From: Daphnia carinata | Lineage: Eukaryota > Arthropoda > Branchiopoda > Diplostraca > Daphniidae | Direction of reading: 5' to 3' | NCBI RefSeq assembly: GCF_022539665.2 | Contig: NC_081334.1 | Location: 7,162,424 to 7,226,423 of the forward strand | Length of the DNA: 64,000 bases | Shown here: piece by piece, positions 1-10,048 of the stretch | Position numbering within the stretch: position 1 is the first letter of the stretch | Layout: each line of letters begins with the position of its first letter | Program-made: the position numbers and the translations under genes | Notes under the pieces: model-generated | Database searches by the model: none | Told to the model about the DNA's origin: nothing | Seen by the model: the letters and a program-made list of their open reading frames with translations, nothing else

Positions 1-551
1 CACCCGTCGTTGCACCTCAGCCACCACTGGAGAAACGGGAAGAAATCTTGGAGCAACGTTCGCCGGCCAATTATCTTGTTGGGCCAGTCAACGCTCCAAC
101 GACTCCAAGCTCCTGTCAGCAGGTTCCTCCCGTTACTGTCTCGGTCCCGCTGATAAGCGGCCGCAATGGGTCATCGTGTGCGCTGATCAGTTCGCCGAGC
201 CTTGGAGTCTACACGCCAGAATCGAGCACTGGATCTGTCCAATCGATTCATGGCATGACAGGCAGCGAAGAAGTCATTTCGGCTAGTTGCGTCGAATCGC
301 CTCGTTCTTTGCCAAGTCAAGAACCGCCACCTACTCCGACTCCGCATGTTTCTCAATACAGCAATGATTGTAGCCAACAACAATCTCAACAACAGCAACA
401 ACATCTTCAGCAGCCGATGGTTTCTCCGCAGTTGCTTCATCAACAACAAGCCATGTCGCAACAGTTCCATCAATCCCAGCATCATTTGCACGGCCAACTT
501 TTGCAACAGCAACATCAACAATTGCAGCAACAACACCAGCAGCAGCAACAA

Positions 552-583
<32 letters not shown>

Positions 584-875
584 ACAACAGCAGCAGCAGC
601 AGCAGCAGCAGCAACAGCAACAACAGCAGCAACAGCAACAACAGCAGCAACAGCAACAACAGCAGCAACAGCAGCGCTCTCATCATCGGAGCCGGTCCCA
701 TCCACATCAGCATATGTCCTCTCCTCAGCAACTGCAACCCCAACAAACTAAGCAACAACAACAACATATGGCTATGCATCATGCTCCGTCACCTCAGCCA
801 CAACATCATCACCAACAACAACACCAGCAACAACAGCAGCAGCATTTGATCCATCATCAGCAGCACCACCACCAA

Positions 876-925
<50 letters not shown>

Positions 926-2348
926 ACATGCCATGTTTCAGTCAGGATTTTCGGCCATGGGGCCAGGTAGTTATGGATTTCCCAGTCATCTACATGCTTC
1001 AGCCGGGTACATTTCGGCCATGCATTCACCTCACGCCCCTATGGCTATGGGCTATAGCGCGAATCCAGGCGTTGTGCCACCTACGGCAACACCTTCTCCA
1101 GCTCCGTCTCCGGCAGCCAGCTCTTTTATGCCTGTGCCACCGGTTCCTGCAATGCCGTCAGTGATACAGCAGTCGGGAAAACAACGTCGATCCAGCTCAA
1201 CTCATCGGTACACTCCCATTGCTCCGGCGCCACCTTCTCATACCAGCAATAGTACGATCATTTCGCCGTCGGTTACGACGCCATCTGCAGGATATTACAA
1301 CCAACATCCAGCTGCTGCTCAACCCCAGATTCCCGTTGCTCGGCCGGCTTCACAGTACTTACCTCCTGCGCAATCTCCCAGTCATCCGACACCGCCAACG
1401 TCGACGTCGTCCACTACTGCGACTGCGCCCTCATGTAGCCTGGCTAAGCTTCAGCAATTGACTAATGGATTAGCTGATTCGGCCTCGCCCCATCACACCA
1501 TGACACCTCCGCCAAATCAAACTCCACCTCCACCGCCTCCGTCACATCTACATGGGTTGAGTCATGCTCGTGATCCATACGGCTATGGGGTAGTACCGAC
1601 TCCGCCGCCATCGGCCATACCCTCCCAACAGAGCTATGCCAAATACTACCAAGGGTCTGTTCCATCGCCTATTCCGGTCAGTTCAAGTCCAGTGGCCGGA
1701 CTTAACGCGCCATCCAGTGTCGTCCATTCCAATAACAGCGAACTAACGTCTACGCATGCCGGTGGCAGCCACAATGTAAATGCTGCTGGCCAATCAGGGC
1801 GCGCGTCATCTTCCACCGCTGCAGCGCCACCGCCATCATCATCTGTCGGGCGGAATAGCAACAGCAGCAATTCTCAACAGCGGCAGGCCCCGGATGCTGC
1901 GACGCAACAACGCCAAGCGCAACAGCTCATGCAGCAGAGCTATGCCGCCATGAATCAATTGAACGGTTACAGAATGAGTATGGCTGGCATGGCTGGGATG
2001 CCCGGCATGCCCGGTATGCCCGGAATGGGTATGCCTAGCATGAGCATGATGGCGGCCCAGCATCAAGCGCTCAATTCCGCCTCCTACATCGCCGCAGCCA
2101 ATCCAGGATTCATGAATCAAAGTCAACTGCCCATGCAAATGGGGGTGATGAACATGCATGCTCACGCGGCCGCGGCCCACGCTGTCCAACATCCACATGC
2201 TGCTTCTCACAGCCACTCTGCCGCGGCCCAAGCGGCCCAGTACCAACAGGTTGATCAGCGTACTGGCACTCCGGCTGGCATGTATTCAGCACCGTACGCC
2301 TACGGCATCCCGCAGCTTCCCCAACTCAACGGCACTATGAGGAGGTAA
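1..2348 (+). CDS. KAT6A: KAT6/enok MYST histone acetyltransferase, C-terminal part (partial, 5' cut by window)
   Basis: The frame is open from base 3 to a TAG-free end at a TAA, so the window starts inside a coding exon. There is no catalytic MYST domain here; this is only the long low-complexity C-terminal tail. The tail contains two long glutamine tracts (about bases 540-670 and 870-927) and Ser/Pro-rich stretches. It ends in a Met-rich region with NQLNGYRMSMAGMAG, GFMNQSQLPMQMGVMNM and a terminal LNGTMRR. Vertebrate KAT6A/B end in the same way (Met-rich SM domain with NSYRM, PMQMQMGMM and a final LNGPYMRR), which is the basis for the call. KAT6 acetylates histone H3 in the nucleus as part of a MOZ/MORF-type complex, and the tail is a transcription-activation region. 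The assignment rests on the C-terminal motif alone, because the enzyme domain lies outside the window. Confidence 0.8.
541..927 (+). repeat. CAG/CAA repeats coding polyglutamine
   Basis: Interspersed CAG and CAA codons give a nearly pure glutamine run of about 50 residues at 541-671. A second run of about 20 lies at 871-927, and His/Gln-rich sequence fills the gap. The antisense strand reads as long poly-Leu and poly-Ala/Val frames, which are artefacts of the repeat. The mix of CAG with CAA should make it more stable than a pure CAG array. Confidence 0.95.
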
Positions 2349-3032
2349 ACCTATTGTATTTCGTACGCGTTACTTCTTCTAAATACGCCGGATCCAGTGG
2401 CGCTTAAATCTTTCCTTGACGTTAAAATTCATTGGTTCACACCATATCTAATTTATCATTTTTAAAAAAGGACTTGTTTTGATAAGTGATTGCGTCCGTC
2501 CCCATTGCTTAACACACATTAAATTCCTGGTTCGTTGTTCAAAAAAAAAAAAAAGAAAAAAAAAGAAAAACAAAGAAGTTTGCATCGTACGTCTCATTCG
2601 GTGCTGTGAAAACTACGTTATTGTCAAGTAATGTGATTTTTCCCCCAAACAGAAAGAAAGAAAAGATAACTATTGTTGTCCGCGTTGCTTGTTTGATTTA
2701 ACAATACCCGATAAAATGCCTGCTGCATTTCTTTGTAATTTGTTCTTACCCAAGAATTTCGTCGCGTACGCTCCGGCTGCCTTACTTTTCTTCAAAGACA
2801 CTGTTCTCTCTCTCACCGAAACCCTTCATCATTAGTGAGTGTGCTCTGTAGCACTGGATTGTATATAAATACAATTTGTAAATTTATAGACCTTTCTGGT
2901 GTGCAAATCTCATAGGAGATGAACAAAGAGTGCGGCGCCTAAAAATTTGTATTTCACATCAACAAAAATTACCAAAATTGGCTAAAAAATTTTTAGATTT
3001 ATCCACGTAAAACTGAGTGCATTGATGGGTGC
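2349..3032. other. 3' flank between KAT6 and AIG1-like gene (convergent)
   Basis: This AT-rich stretch lies between the stop of the plus-strand KAT6 gene and the stop of the minus-strand AIG1-like gene. It must hold both 3' UTRs. An A-rich run sits at 2540-2570. I see no coding signal and no clear AATAAA on the plus strand. Confidence 0.6.
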
Positions 3033-4188
3033 TTAAATTTGCTTGGATCCTTTCTTAGCATTATTCACTGGCACCGGTATTTTGCTTGGAGTTTTAAGAC
3101 GTGAACTGCTGTCATTTTGGCGAGGTCTTACTGCTCCGAGAGTTTGCTGGCCTATTATCGTATGCCAAAGTTAATAAGGAGAACTCGAAACAAAAATGCA
3201 GATCTTACCCCAAACATAGTAGTGGAGCTTTTCTCCACAAATATACATCAATGATGCTAAAACCATGAGTCCAGCTATGAATAGTAGGCGGTATCCCCAG
3301 TGTAAAACAGCTAGAACGGGGTAAACCCAAAAGTCGGTTTTGAATGCAATAAAGAATACCCTGAAAAAAAAAAAATTAAAATAAAACCAGAGTCTGTGAT
3401 AAAAGTGTGAAAAGAAAGGGCTTTTTCTATGTGGAATGAATAAAAAAAATAATGTTTACCAAGCAAGATATCCAAGCATAAGAATTGAAAGCCCTGCCAA
3501 AGCATGAGATCTTTCCGGAAAGGTTTTTGGAATGAAGAACAGTTCAATAAAATCCAACGGAACAACTGTTGTGTGCATGACATGGTTTAACCAACCTGCA
3601 TTCACTTAAAATTAGTAAAGGTACACATTTGCAGCTCATGAATTAGCACCTGGAAAGAATGCATCAAGAGCTACTGGAAAAACTAATTCACGGTCAAAGG
3701 CCCACAATATCCAAAAGGTGGTTGCAACAAACTAGGTGGAAAAAAGAGCATAAGTTTAGATACATGAACAAAATCCCATTTATCTGCATATTGATACCAT
3801 TCCTAAGGGGAAGACCAGTGATCCAAAAAGAAAGTCTCTCACGCTTTGCAAAGCAGCTCGTTCTTTTAAGCTTATGGAATTGCTGCCAAACAGATCATTG
3901 AAGATAGAAAACGAAAAGTAGATAAGTTGGAGCACCTAATGAGACAAGAATAAATACTAATTTAGATGGATATTGGGAGATATTTTGATATATTAATGAA
4001 AAACAATTACAATATGTAGACAAAATTACCATGTTCCAGAATGTCAAATACTTCAATTGCCCTGCATAATCAATGGAGATTTTGGCAAAGTCATGAGGTA
4101 ACTTCAATTCCCAAAGATCATAGTAAATGCCATACGCAAAATTGGCAGTAGCTACCAGATGAAAAAGAAGTCTAATTGAATTTTCCAT
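3033..4188 (-). CDS. AIG1: AIG1/ADTRP-family (FAR-17a) multi-pass membrane hydrolase
   Basis: Six exons join in phase: 4188-4030, 3935-3798, 3731-3650, 3595-3460, 3360-3209 and 3151-3033, giving 261 residues (human AIG1 has about 245). The protein is hydrophobic throughout and carries family landmarks in order: KYLTFWNM near residue 49, then FPLGM, a WAFDRELVFP stretch, GWLNHVMHTTVVP near 130, GYLAW, FWVYPVL and the terminal YICGEKLHYYVWG. In human AIG1, Thr43 and His134 are the catalytic pair that hydrolyses fatty-acid esters of hydroxy fatty acids. The equivalents here are Thr49 and His134, both present, so activity is plausible. The last exon is a short basic tail (RLKTPSKIPVPVNNAKK) that I cannot compare with other family members. 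The gene is convergent with KAT6. Confidence 0.87.
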
Positions 4189-5496
4189 TTTGCCAAAGTA
4201 AAGTTGCAGTATTTACTACGCCCTAAGCAGTTTTGCCGCTCAACAGATAATGTCTTATGCGAGCAAATAGAGGTGGAACCGGCTTAGCATTCGAACCGTA
4301 GCATGGTCCGAATGGTTATCTTTCCATTATGGATAAATCTAGTCAAACCCACGCAATCAGTATAGACTTTAACATACACACCGAACGGAATTGTCAAAGT
4401 TAAACGATTGCAGTCTTACAGCTTAAGCCCGTTAGGTGGCTAATCGTAGGGGGCGCTTAAATCGCGCTCGAATGTACAAAACAAAATAAGGAGGAGGAGC
4501 CTAAATTTAATTTACCACAACAAAACGATTTTGGCGCTGCTTTTGGTAATTATGCATTCATTTCGTATCCAAGTGTAAAGGGAGAAAGCCGCAGTAATTG
4601 GTCGCAGTAATTTGTCCACGTTCATGGTGTAAATCATTCTTTTGCCATTGCGAAACCCACATCTTCCGTTTGGAACTCTTGAACCTACGTGGCCCTACTG
4701 CCCATATTCACTATTCCATTTAGTAGGTAACAAAATATAGTTTTGTTTGTACTTTATTTTTCTTTATGTTACATCTGCATTCAGATGAATTTGTTTTCAT
4801 TCTCCCTATTTCCTTGATCAATAGAGATATCTGAGGAAATTTTGTTTCATAAAACCTAAGGGTCTTCTAAAATGAACAAGTTTCAATTAGGAAAAAATGG
4901 AACCTGAGAAAAATTTGTAGCTTTTTGGGGTTGTATAGCATTTAGGGGTAGTTGCATGGATCACTTTCAGGAATCTTTATCCAACATGTTCACGAAAACC
5001 AATCTTTAAAGATTCTGTGTGAAATCTTCCACAAATAAGACACACTGTCCTGTTACCCTGATCATCTTCACCATGGTTTAAGTATTTCTTAAGTTTGATC
5101 TAGTATGTACAGATCCCTGTGGGTGATGTTGAAATTTTGAAACGGGGGCTTAACTTCTACCATATAGCTTGTGGCTAATAATTGTCTTTCTCACAGGCAT
5201 ATCCCGTTTTGGATGAATACATGAAAAACTGTATGATACATCCTAATTTCCTGGCAATTTTGGAAATTATAATCTGAAATTGGAAAGTTCGTTCCCCAGT
5301 TTATTCCAAAAAATTTGAGCTCTGGAAAAGTATGGGAAAAAGATGAAGGAAACCACCACAACATCTAAAAATTGGGAAAAATGGAAAACAGATTTCTAAG
5401 CCTGAAAGGTAAATGTCTTTCTTACTTTTCTCTTAGCCTTTGTATATCCAGTGCTTAAGGTTAAGGGAACATTTTTTTAAAACATTTAGTTCGGAA
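4189..5496. other. Intergenic, no gene seen
   Basis: This stretch contains the promoter side of the AIG1-like gene (right of 4188) and the 3' flank of the Ig/acidic-repeat gene. It is AT-rich with scattered stops in all frames and no convincing exon. Confidence 0.5.
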
Positions 5497-7999
5497 TCAG
5501 ACGTCTTCATTACTTGTAAAGCTGGATTTACTCGAAAAGGTACTGGCGCTCATCCTTACGAATCCTGTTGTTGTAGTATTGTAAACAGAGTTAGGCAGTT
5601 CTAAAACCTTATTTAAAATAGGAGGAAAATGTTTAGGATTACGTTTTTACTCTTAAAGTACTAACACATTAACAATACTTACTTTAGAAGGATAGTATTG
5701 AATATCTGCCGATGAAAGTAATTCTTGATAACGATTCTTTGATTGCTTTTGAACCCGGCGAGCATAACTCACCAACCCACCCAGAATTGCCAGTAAAATA
5801 ACACATACTGAAGATATTATACCAATATGGAGTGCATAATTGGGTTTGATATAAACTTTGAGGTAGAGAGCTTGGCTGGTTTCCGTTGCATTCTGATTTT
5901 GAGACTGACAGCCATAGATTTCTGCATCGCAAATGTATAGGCCGGTGTGTATCGTATGGTTTAACTTGTTCAACTCGTACGATAATGTATTGGGAGAATC
6001 AGGCGATTCATAGTTTTTGGATACGAGAACTCTTGTACAGGCATGTTTGTTCGATGAATCTATAAAGTGTAAAAAACTGCGTTAACGTTGCGTTTTCCTT
6101 AAGATACGAAGATCTGTACAAACCTTTCTGACACCCTTCCTTTTCAAATAGCCACGTTAGGCGGAAATGCGGCATCGTTTCCGATGCGTTGTGCGGTACC
6201 AAAGTGCAAAGAAGTGACACATCCGTACCGTGCATTTCATTTACGGAGTTCACTGGTAGAATTGTCAAGTTAAATGGTCGGGTGTCAAAACTGCAAAGCG
6301 GAGTTTTGAAAACGGGAGCTATAGGAACCTATTTGTTAAAATTTAATGTGTGTCTAAGTTATTGAAGACCAAGTAACAAATTCGTTTGTACCACTGCCGA
6401 TGTATCCTCTCCTTCTGAAATTATAGCGTCGCCAGCACTTTTATTAATAATAGTAGAGCTCTCCTTATTTAGAAGTTCTTCATCTATCCAATGTAAAGGG
6501 GCATCCTCGTAATCTGAATCAATGGATGATGGTTCGTTATTGTTTATTGGTTGTATTTCGTCTTCATCATCCATATTTTCTCCTTCGCTAACGAGTGCAC
6601 TTGCTTCATCATCCTGTGTATGTCTAAGTTCGGTCTCTGCTTCCTTTTCGTCCTCTTTCTCTAGGACATCTTCTGAAAGCTCAAAATCTAAATCTTCATT
6701 ATTACTGCTTTCGAAAAGTTTGGAATTTTCTTCTGTTGGATTTTCTTCGTTATTTTCCTGCGATTCATTTGATGAACTGTTGTTTATTTCTTCATTGTTG
6801 TCAGAGTTTAGGTCTTGGCCATTAACATTTTCACTGGAGGAATTGGTTTCTTCCGGAACTTCGTCGTCCGCTGACAAACTAATTTCATCCACAGAATTTG
6901 GTTCTTGGATTTCCTCGGCATCGTTATTGCCCTCCGTTTCAAATTTAGAAGATGGATGTGCGTCTCCTTCTTCATGAACAGATTCATCTTTCTCCTCGGG
7001 AGGAAAATCGAGGTCTTCAACTTCTTCAGTGTTTGATATTTCCTCCACCTCTATTTTGGAAGAGGGATGAGCGTCTCCATTTTCGTGAACAGATTCATCT
7101 TTCTCCTCGGGAGGAAAATCGAGGTCTTCAACTTCTTCAGTGTTTGATATTTCCTCCACCTCTATTTTGGAAGAGGGATGAGCGTCTCCATTTTCGTGAA
7201 CAGATTCATCTTTCTCCTCGGGAGGAAAATCGAGGTCTTCAACTTCTTCAGTGTTTGATATTTCCTCCATCTCTATTTTGGAAGAGGGATGAGCATCCCC
7301 ATCCTCGTGAACAGCTTTGTCTTGTTCTTCAAAAATTTGCTCAAGCTCATCGATTGGAGCCATTTCCTCTTGCAGCTCGTCATCTTCACTGGAAGCACTT
7401 TGTTCGTCATTCAACTGTTCCTGTTCTAATTTGGACGATGGATGAGCATCACCTTCAACATGGACAACCTCATCCTCGTCATTCATTAGGTCAGTAGAAA
7501 GTTCCGTCTCCTCCATTTTTTCGAAACTGGAAGGATTTTCTTGTTCAGTTTTCGTTTCGTTATCATTTTCCCAGGTGTCCCCAGACATCAATGTTTTGGC
7601 GTCAGTTTGGTTCTCTTTATCTACGGGCCAGTTTAAATCTTTGTCGCTATCCGTGCCAGAAACATTCTCGTTTCCTGTGGCCGGCTGCGTTTTGTTATCC
7701 CGATCAAAATCCTCAGTGGGAAATACCGGGCGGCCATTGCCTTCATTTATATCCAGGTTATCTTCACTATTGTCGTCGGAACGTAAATTAAAGTCACCGT
7801 CCACTATTGTAGTTAGGTTTGCTCCTTGCCCGTCTGTTCCGTTGCGAAGATCACCTTGGGTTATATTTGCCACCAGATTTTCACGGTTGTTTGAACCATT
7901 TTCGTCGAAATTGGGGAACATCCACCAGTAGTTGCTTTTCTTTGCCAACACGGAGCTTGTAAGCGCCAGGACGAACACAGTTCTAACAAACCACTGCAT
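5497..7999 (-). CDS. Type I membrane protein with acidic tandem repeats and one Ig-like domain; family not recognised
   Basis: Four exons fit in phase: 7999-6370, 6318-6124, 6059-5683 and 5607-5497, giving about 770 residues. Residues 1-19 are a signal peptide (MQWFVRTVFVLALTSSVLA). Residues 20-540 are very acidic (Glu/Asp/Asn/Ser), with several N-glycosylation sites and tandem repeats marked by GDAHPSSK. Exons 2-3 code a compact V-type Ig-like fold, seen as VSLLC, then LTWLFE, then TGLYICDAE, with extra cysteines. One membrane helix follows (HIGIISSVCVILLAILGG), then a basic RRVQKQSKNR stop-transfer and a cytoplasmic tail ending NEDV. The first intron is the least certain: an alternative join (donor after ACATCGGCAGTG, acceptor before GTTCCTATAG) is also in phase. 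The long acidic ectodomain suggests a surface mucin-like or calcium-binding role, which is inference. I cannot name an orthologue. Confidence 0.7.
6951..7455 (-). repeat. Tandem 120-bp coding repeats (GDAHPSSK units)
   Basis: Three consecutive units of 40 residues around positions 6990-7310 are almost identical at DNA level. Each carries VHENGDAHPSSKIE followed by an EEISNTEEVEDLDFPPEEKD stretch. More diverged copies of the GDAHPSSK core lie on both sides, near 6951 and 7440. The near-identity of the middle units points to recent unequal exchange. Confidence 0.92.
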
Positions 8000-8352
8000 T
8001 TTTTAGAAACTAAGGAGGACAAAGATCCAACCGTTAAGCTTTGGGTTGTATCGTCACTTTAACGTTTTGGGCAATGTTTTTGTACCAGCTTTTGCTCAAC
8101 GTTTTATCTTACCTGAGAGGGAGAGGGACATACTAGCGCACTTATCTTAAAACATACAGCAATTTCGTTTTCCCAACCTTATCTAAAAATTAAATTGACG
8201 GACTGTAACTACGCCAGAACTACCATGAATGGCTGTAATTGTTTGATTTTTTGTCGATTTGTAATGTAGGAAAACAATCATGCCTTCATTCCGAACAAAG
8301 ATTTTTATTGTCGAATTTTAGTGCCATTGAAAGAGGCTAAATATCCACCTTG
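8000..8352. promoter_or_regulatory. Divergent intergenic promoter region
   Basis: This 353-bp gap separates the start codon of the minus-strand Ig/acidic-repeat gene from the predicted start of the small plus-strand gene. It must hold the promoter of the former and probably of both. I see no clear TATA box. Confidence 0.4.
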
Positions 8353-9046
8353 ATGTCCAAGACAGAGCCAGTAAAAGAAAAAAAATGATTACGGACAGGT
8401 TGTTAAAGTACGTTAGATATTGGAAGAAGCATCGCGGAGAGCCATGGTAGTTTCATTTTGTTGTTATGCATTGCTGCCTATCCAGATAATACTTTTCTTT
8501 CGACTATTTTTAGAAAGATCCAAGAAATGGATGCAAAAAAAATCGATCATTGCATCAAGTAGGGGATTGCTATGCCATTTCAAAACTAAAGAGACAAATG
8601 AAACAGTCCAGGCTACTAGAGCAATTAAGCAACGAAGGAAATAGAAACTTACCTGTGATTTCACCACCGGATGCAGTCCTAAGCGACCCGGACATGGAAA
8701 ACGGAAATGTCTTATCTCTTTCCAAGGTAAGACTAAAATTCCCTGACAAAATGATTCTCAGTAAACAGTTGTAACACATTTTCCCTAGATACAAAGGACA
8801 GGAACCCAACCTTATGAAACGCGTTCAAGCATACGTCAGATGAGATGCTCGCGTGTAATCCAGGGACATGTCAAGGGATAGCTTCACAGAATTCCAATTT
8901 ACTGGATATTTGTACAGATTGCCCTTGGATCAGTAAGCGAAAAAAGCCTAACGTACCGGAATTTGGACGGCGACATCCAATGTCGATCTGTCATGTCAAT
9001 GAATGCTTTTGTGAACACGGAAGCTGAAAAAGTAGGCATCCATTGA
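8353..9046 (+). CDS. Small five-exon gene, 145 residues, function unknown
   Basis: Five exons join with matching phases: 8353-8370, 8417-8446, 8514-8726, 8789-8852 and 8934-9046. The gene starts ATGTCCAAGACAGAGCCA and ends with VGIH before TGA. The product is hydrophilic and basic, with a helical Lys/Arg/Gln-rich segment (CYAISKLKRQMKQSRLLEQL). It has no signal peptide and no membrane segment. A Ser/Pro part (LPVISPPDAVLSDPDMENG) follows. Exons 2 and 5 are short and have weak sites, and further exons may follow: an open stretch with DDEIVATTSTIHFLNPEQELP lies at about 9105-9168. The consistent phases over four introns argue for a real gene, but no family is recognised. Confidence 0.4.
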
Positions 9047-10048
9047 AAAAGCAATCCTTTAACCTATTTGGACAAATATGTAATTCCCATACATCTTTAA
9101 CAGATGATGAAATTGTAGCTACAACATCGACGATACATTTTTTGAATCCAGAGCAGGAGCTGCCGTGACAAGCCAGGGATGGCAGCAATGACGAGATTGC
9201 TTATATGCCGAAAAAGTTCGTATCATCTTTGTTAAATATCCGCAACTACTTTGCCTGAGGAAAATCGGCTCATTTTTACGGGATATTTAGTTCCAAGTTA
9301 TATCGAGCAATTTCCTCTGCATACAAATTTGGGCGAGCTGAAGGGAGACCTAAACAAACTGAGAAGCCTACTAGGGTAGTTGAAACTTGTTGCATAACTG
9401 TAGACTTTGTAATTAATGTACATTAAATTGGCTTTAGAAACCAACTCTGCAGAGAAGCTTCGATCAAATGTAAAGGTAATTGTTTTTTCTCCCATTCAAG
9501 TGATCGAAAAGCAACCCTAACGTTCTTCGATGCTTTAGCTTTTGGGAGGATATAAACGTGGATGAGATCTATTCCGTAGTCATTTTTTTCTTTTCGTTAG
9601 AAATGGTGAGCACAGCGGTGCCCAAAAGTAAGCACTAGAATGAAGTGTTTTCGACTCCGTGTTGATCTCAGTTATAAAATAGGTAAGTAATTTAAATCAT
9701 TTTGGTTGATTATGCGTGTTTAATAAGTTAAATACATCTAAAACAGGAAAAAACTTGAAGTACAATAATCAGGAGTGGGAAGATTAAATGATAGAAGCGC
9801 CGGTTTGATGCAGTCAAAGCCTGGTCACCGGTTTTATGATTATTTCCACCTCCATTACACTTATTAACAGATTAATACGGAAAAAAAATGTAGCCCGCGG
9901 TTAGATTAAAAGCTACACATTGAGTGTCCCTATTAAAGTCTTCGTGATACTCACTTAGCAACAATGTACCAGGTAATATTGTCTTCTTGTTTCTTCAGCT
10001 CTCTGCAGTCTTCAATGGGCTAGTATACCCTTGCACCTGAAATGCCTT
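9047..10048. other. Intergenic, no gene seen
   Basis: No supported exon beyond the possible extra exon near 9105-9168. A TATAAA-like sequence at about 9551 is followed by an unproductive short frame. Confidence 0.4.

Noticed and set aside
171-782. Minus-strand frame of long poly-Leu, and a nearby poly-Ala/Val frame
   Set aside because: Pure antisense reading of the CAG/CAA repeat in KAT6; no independent support.
6951-7455. CRISPR-like regular repeats
   Set aside because: Units are contiguous and in coding frame, without unique spacers.
6952-7497. Plus-strand frame with regular repeats over the acidic-repeat exon
   Set aside because: Its repeats are the shadow of the 120-bp coding repeats on the other strand; it has no splice or promoter support.
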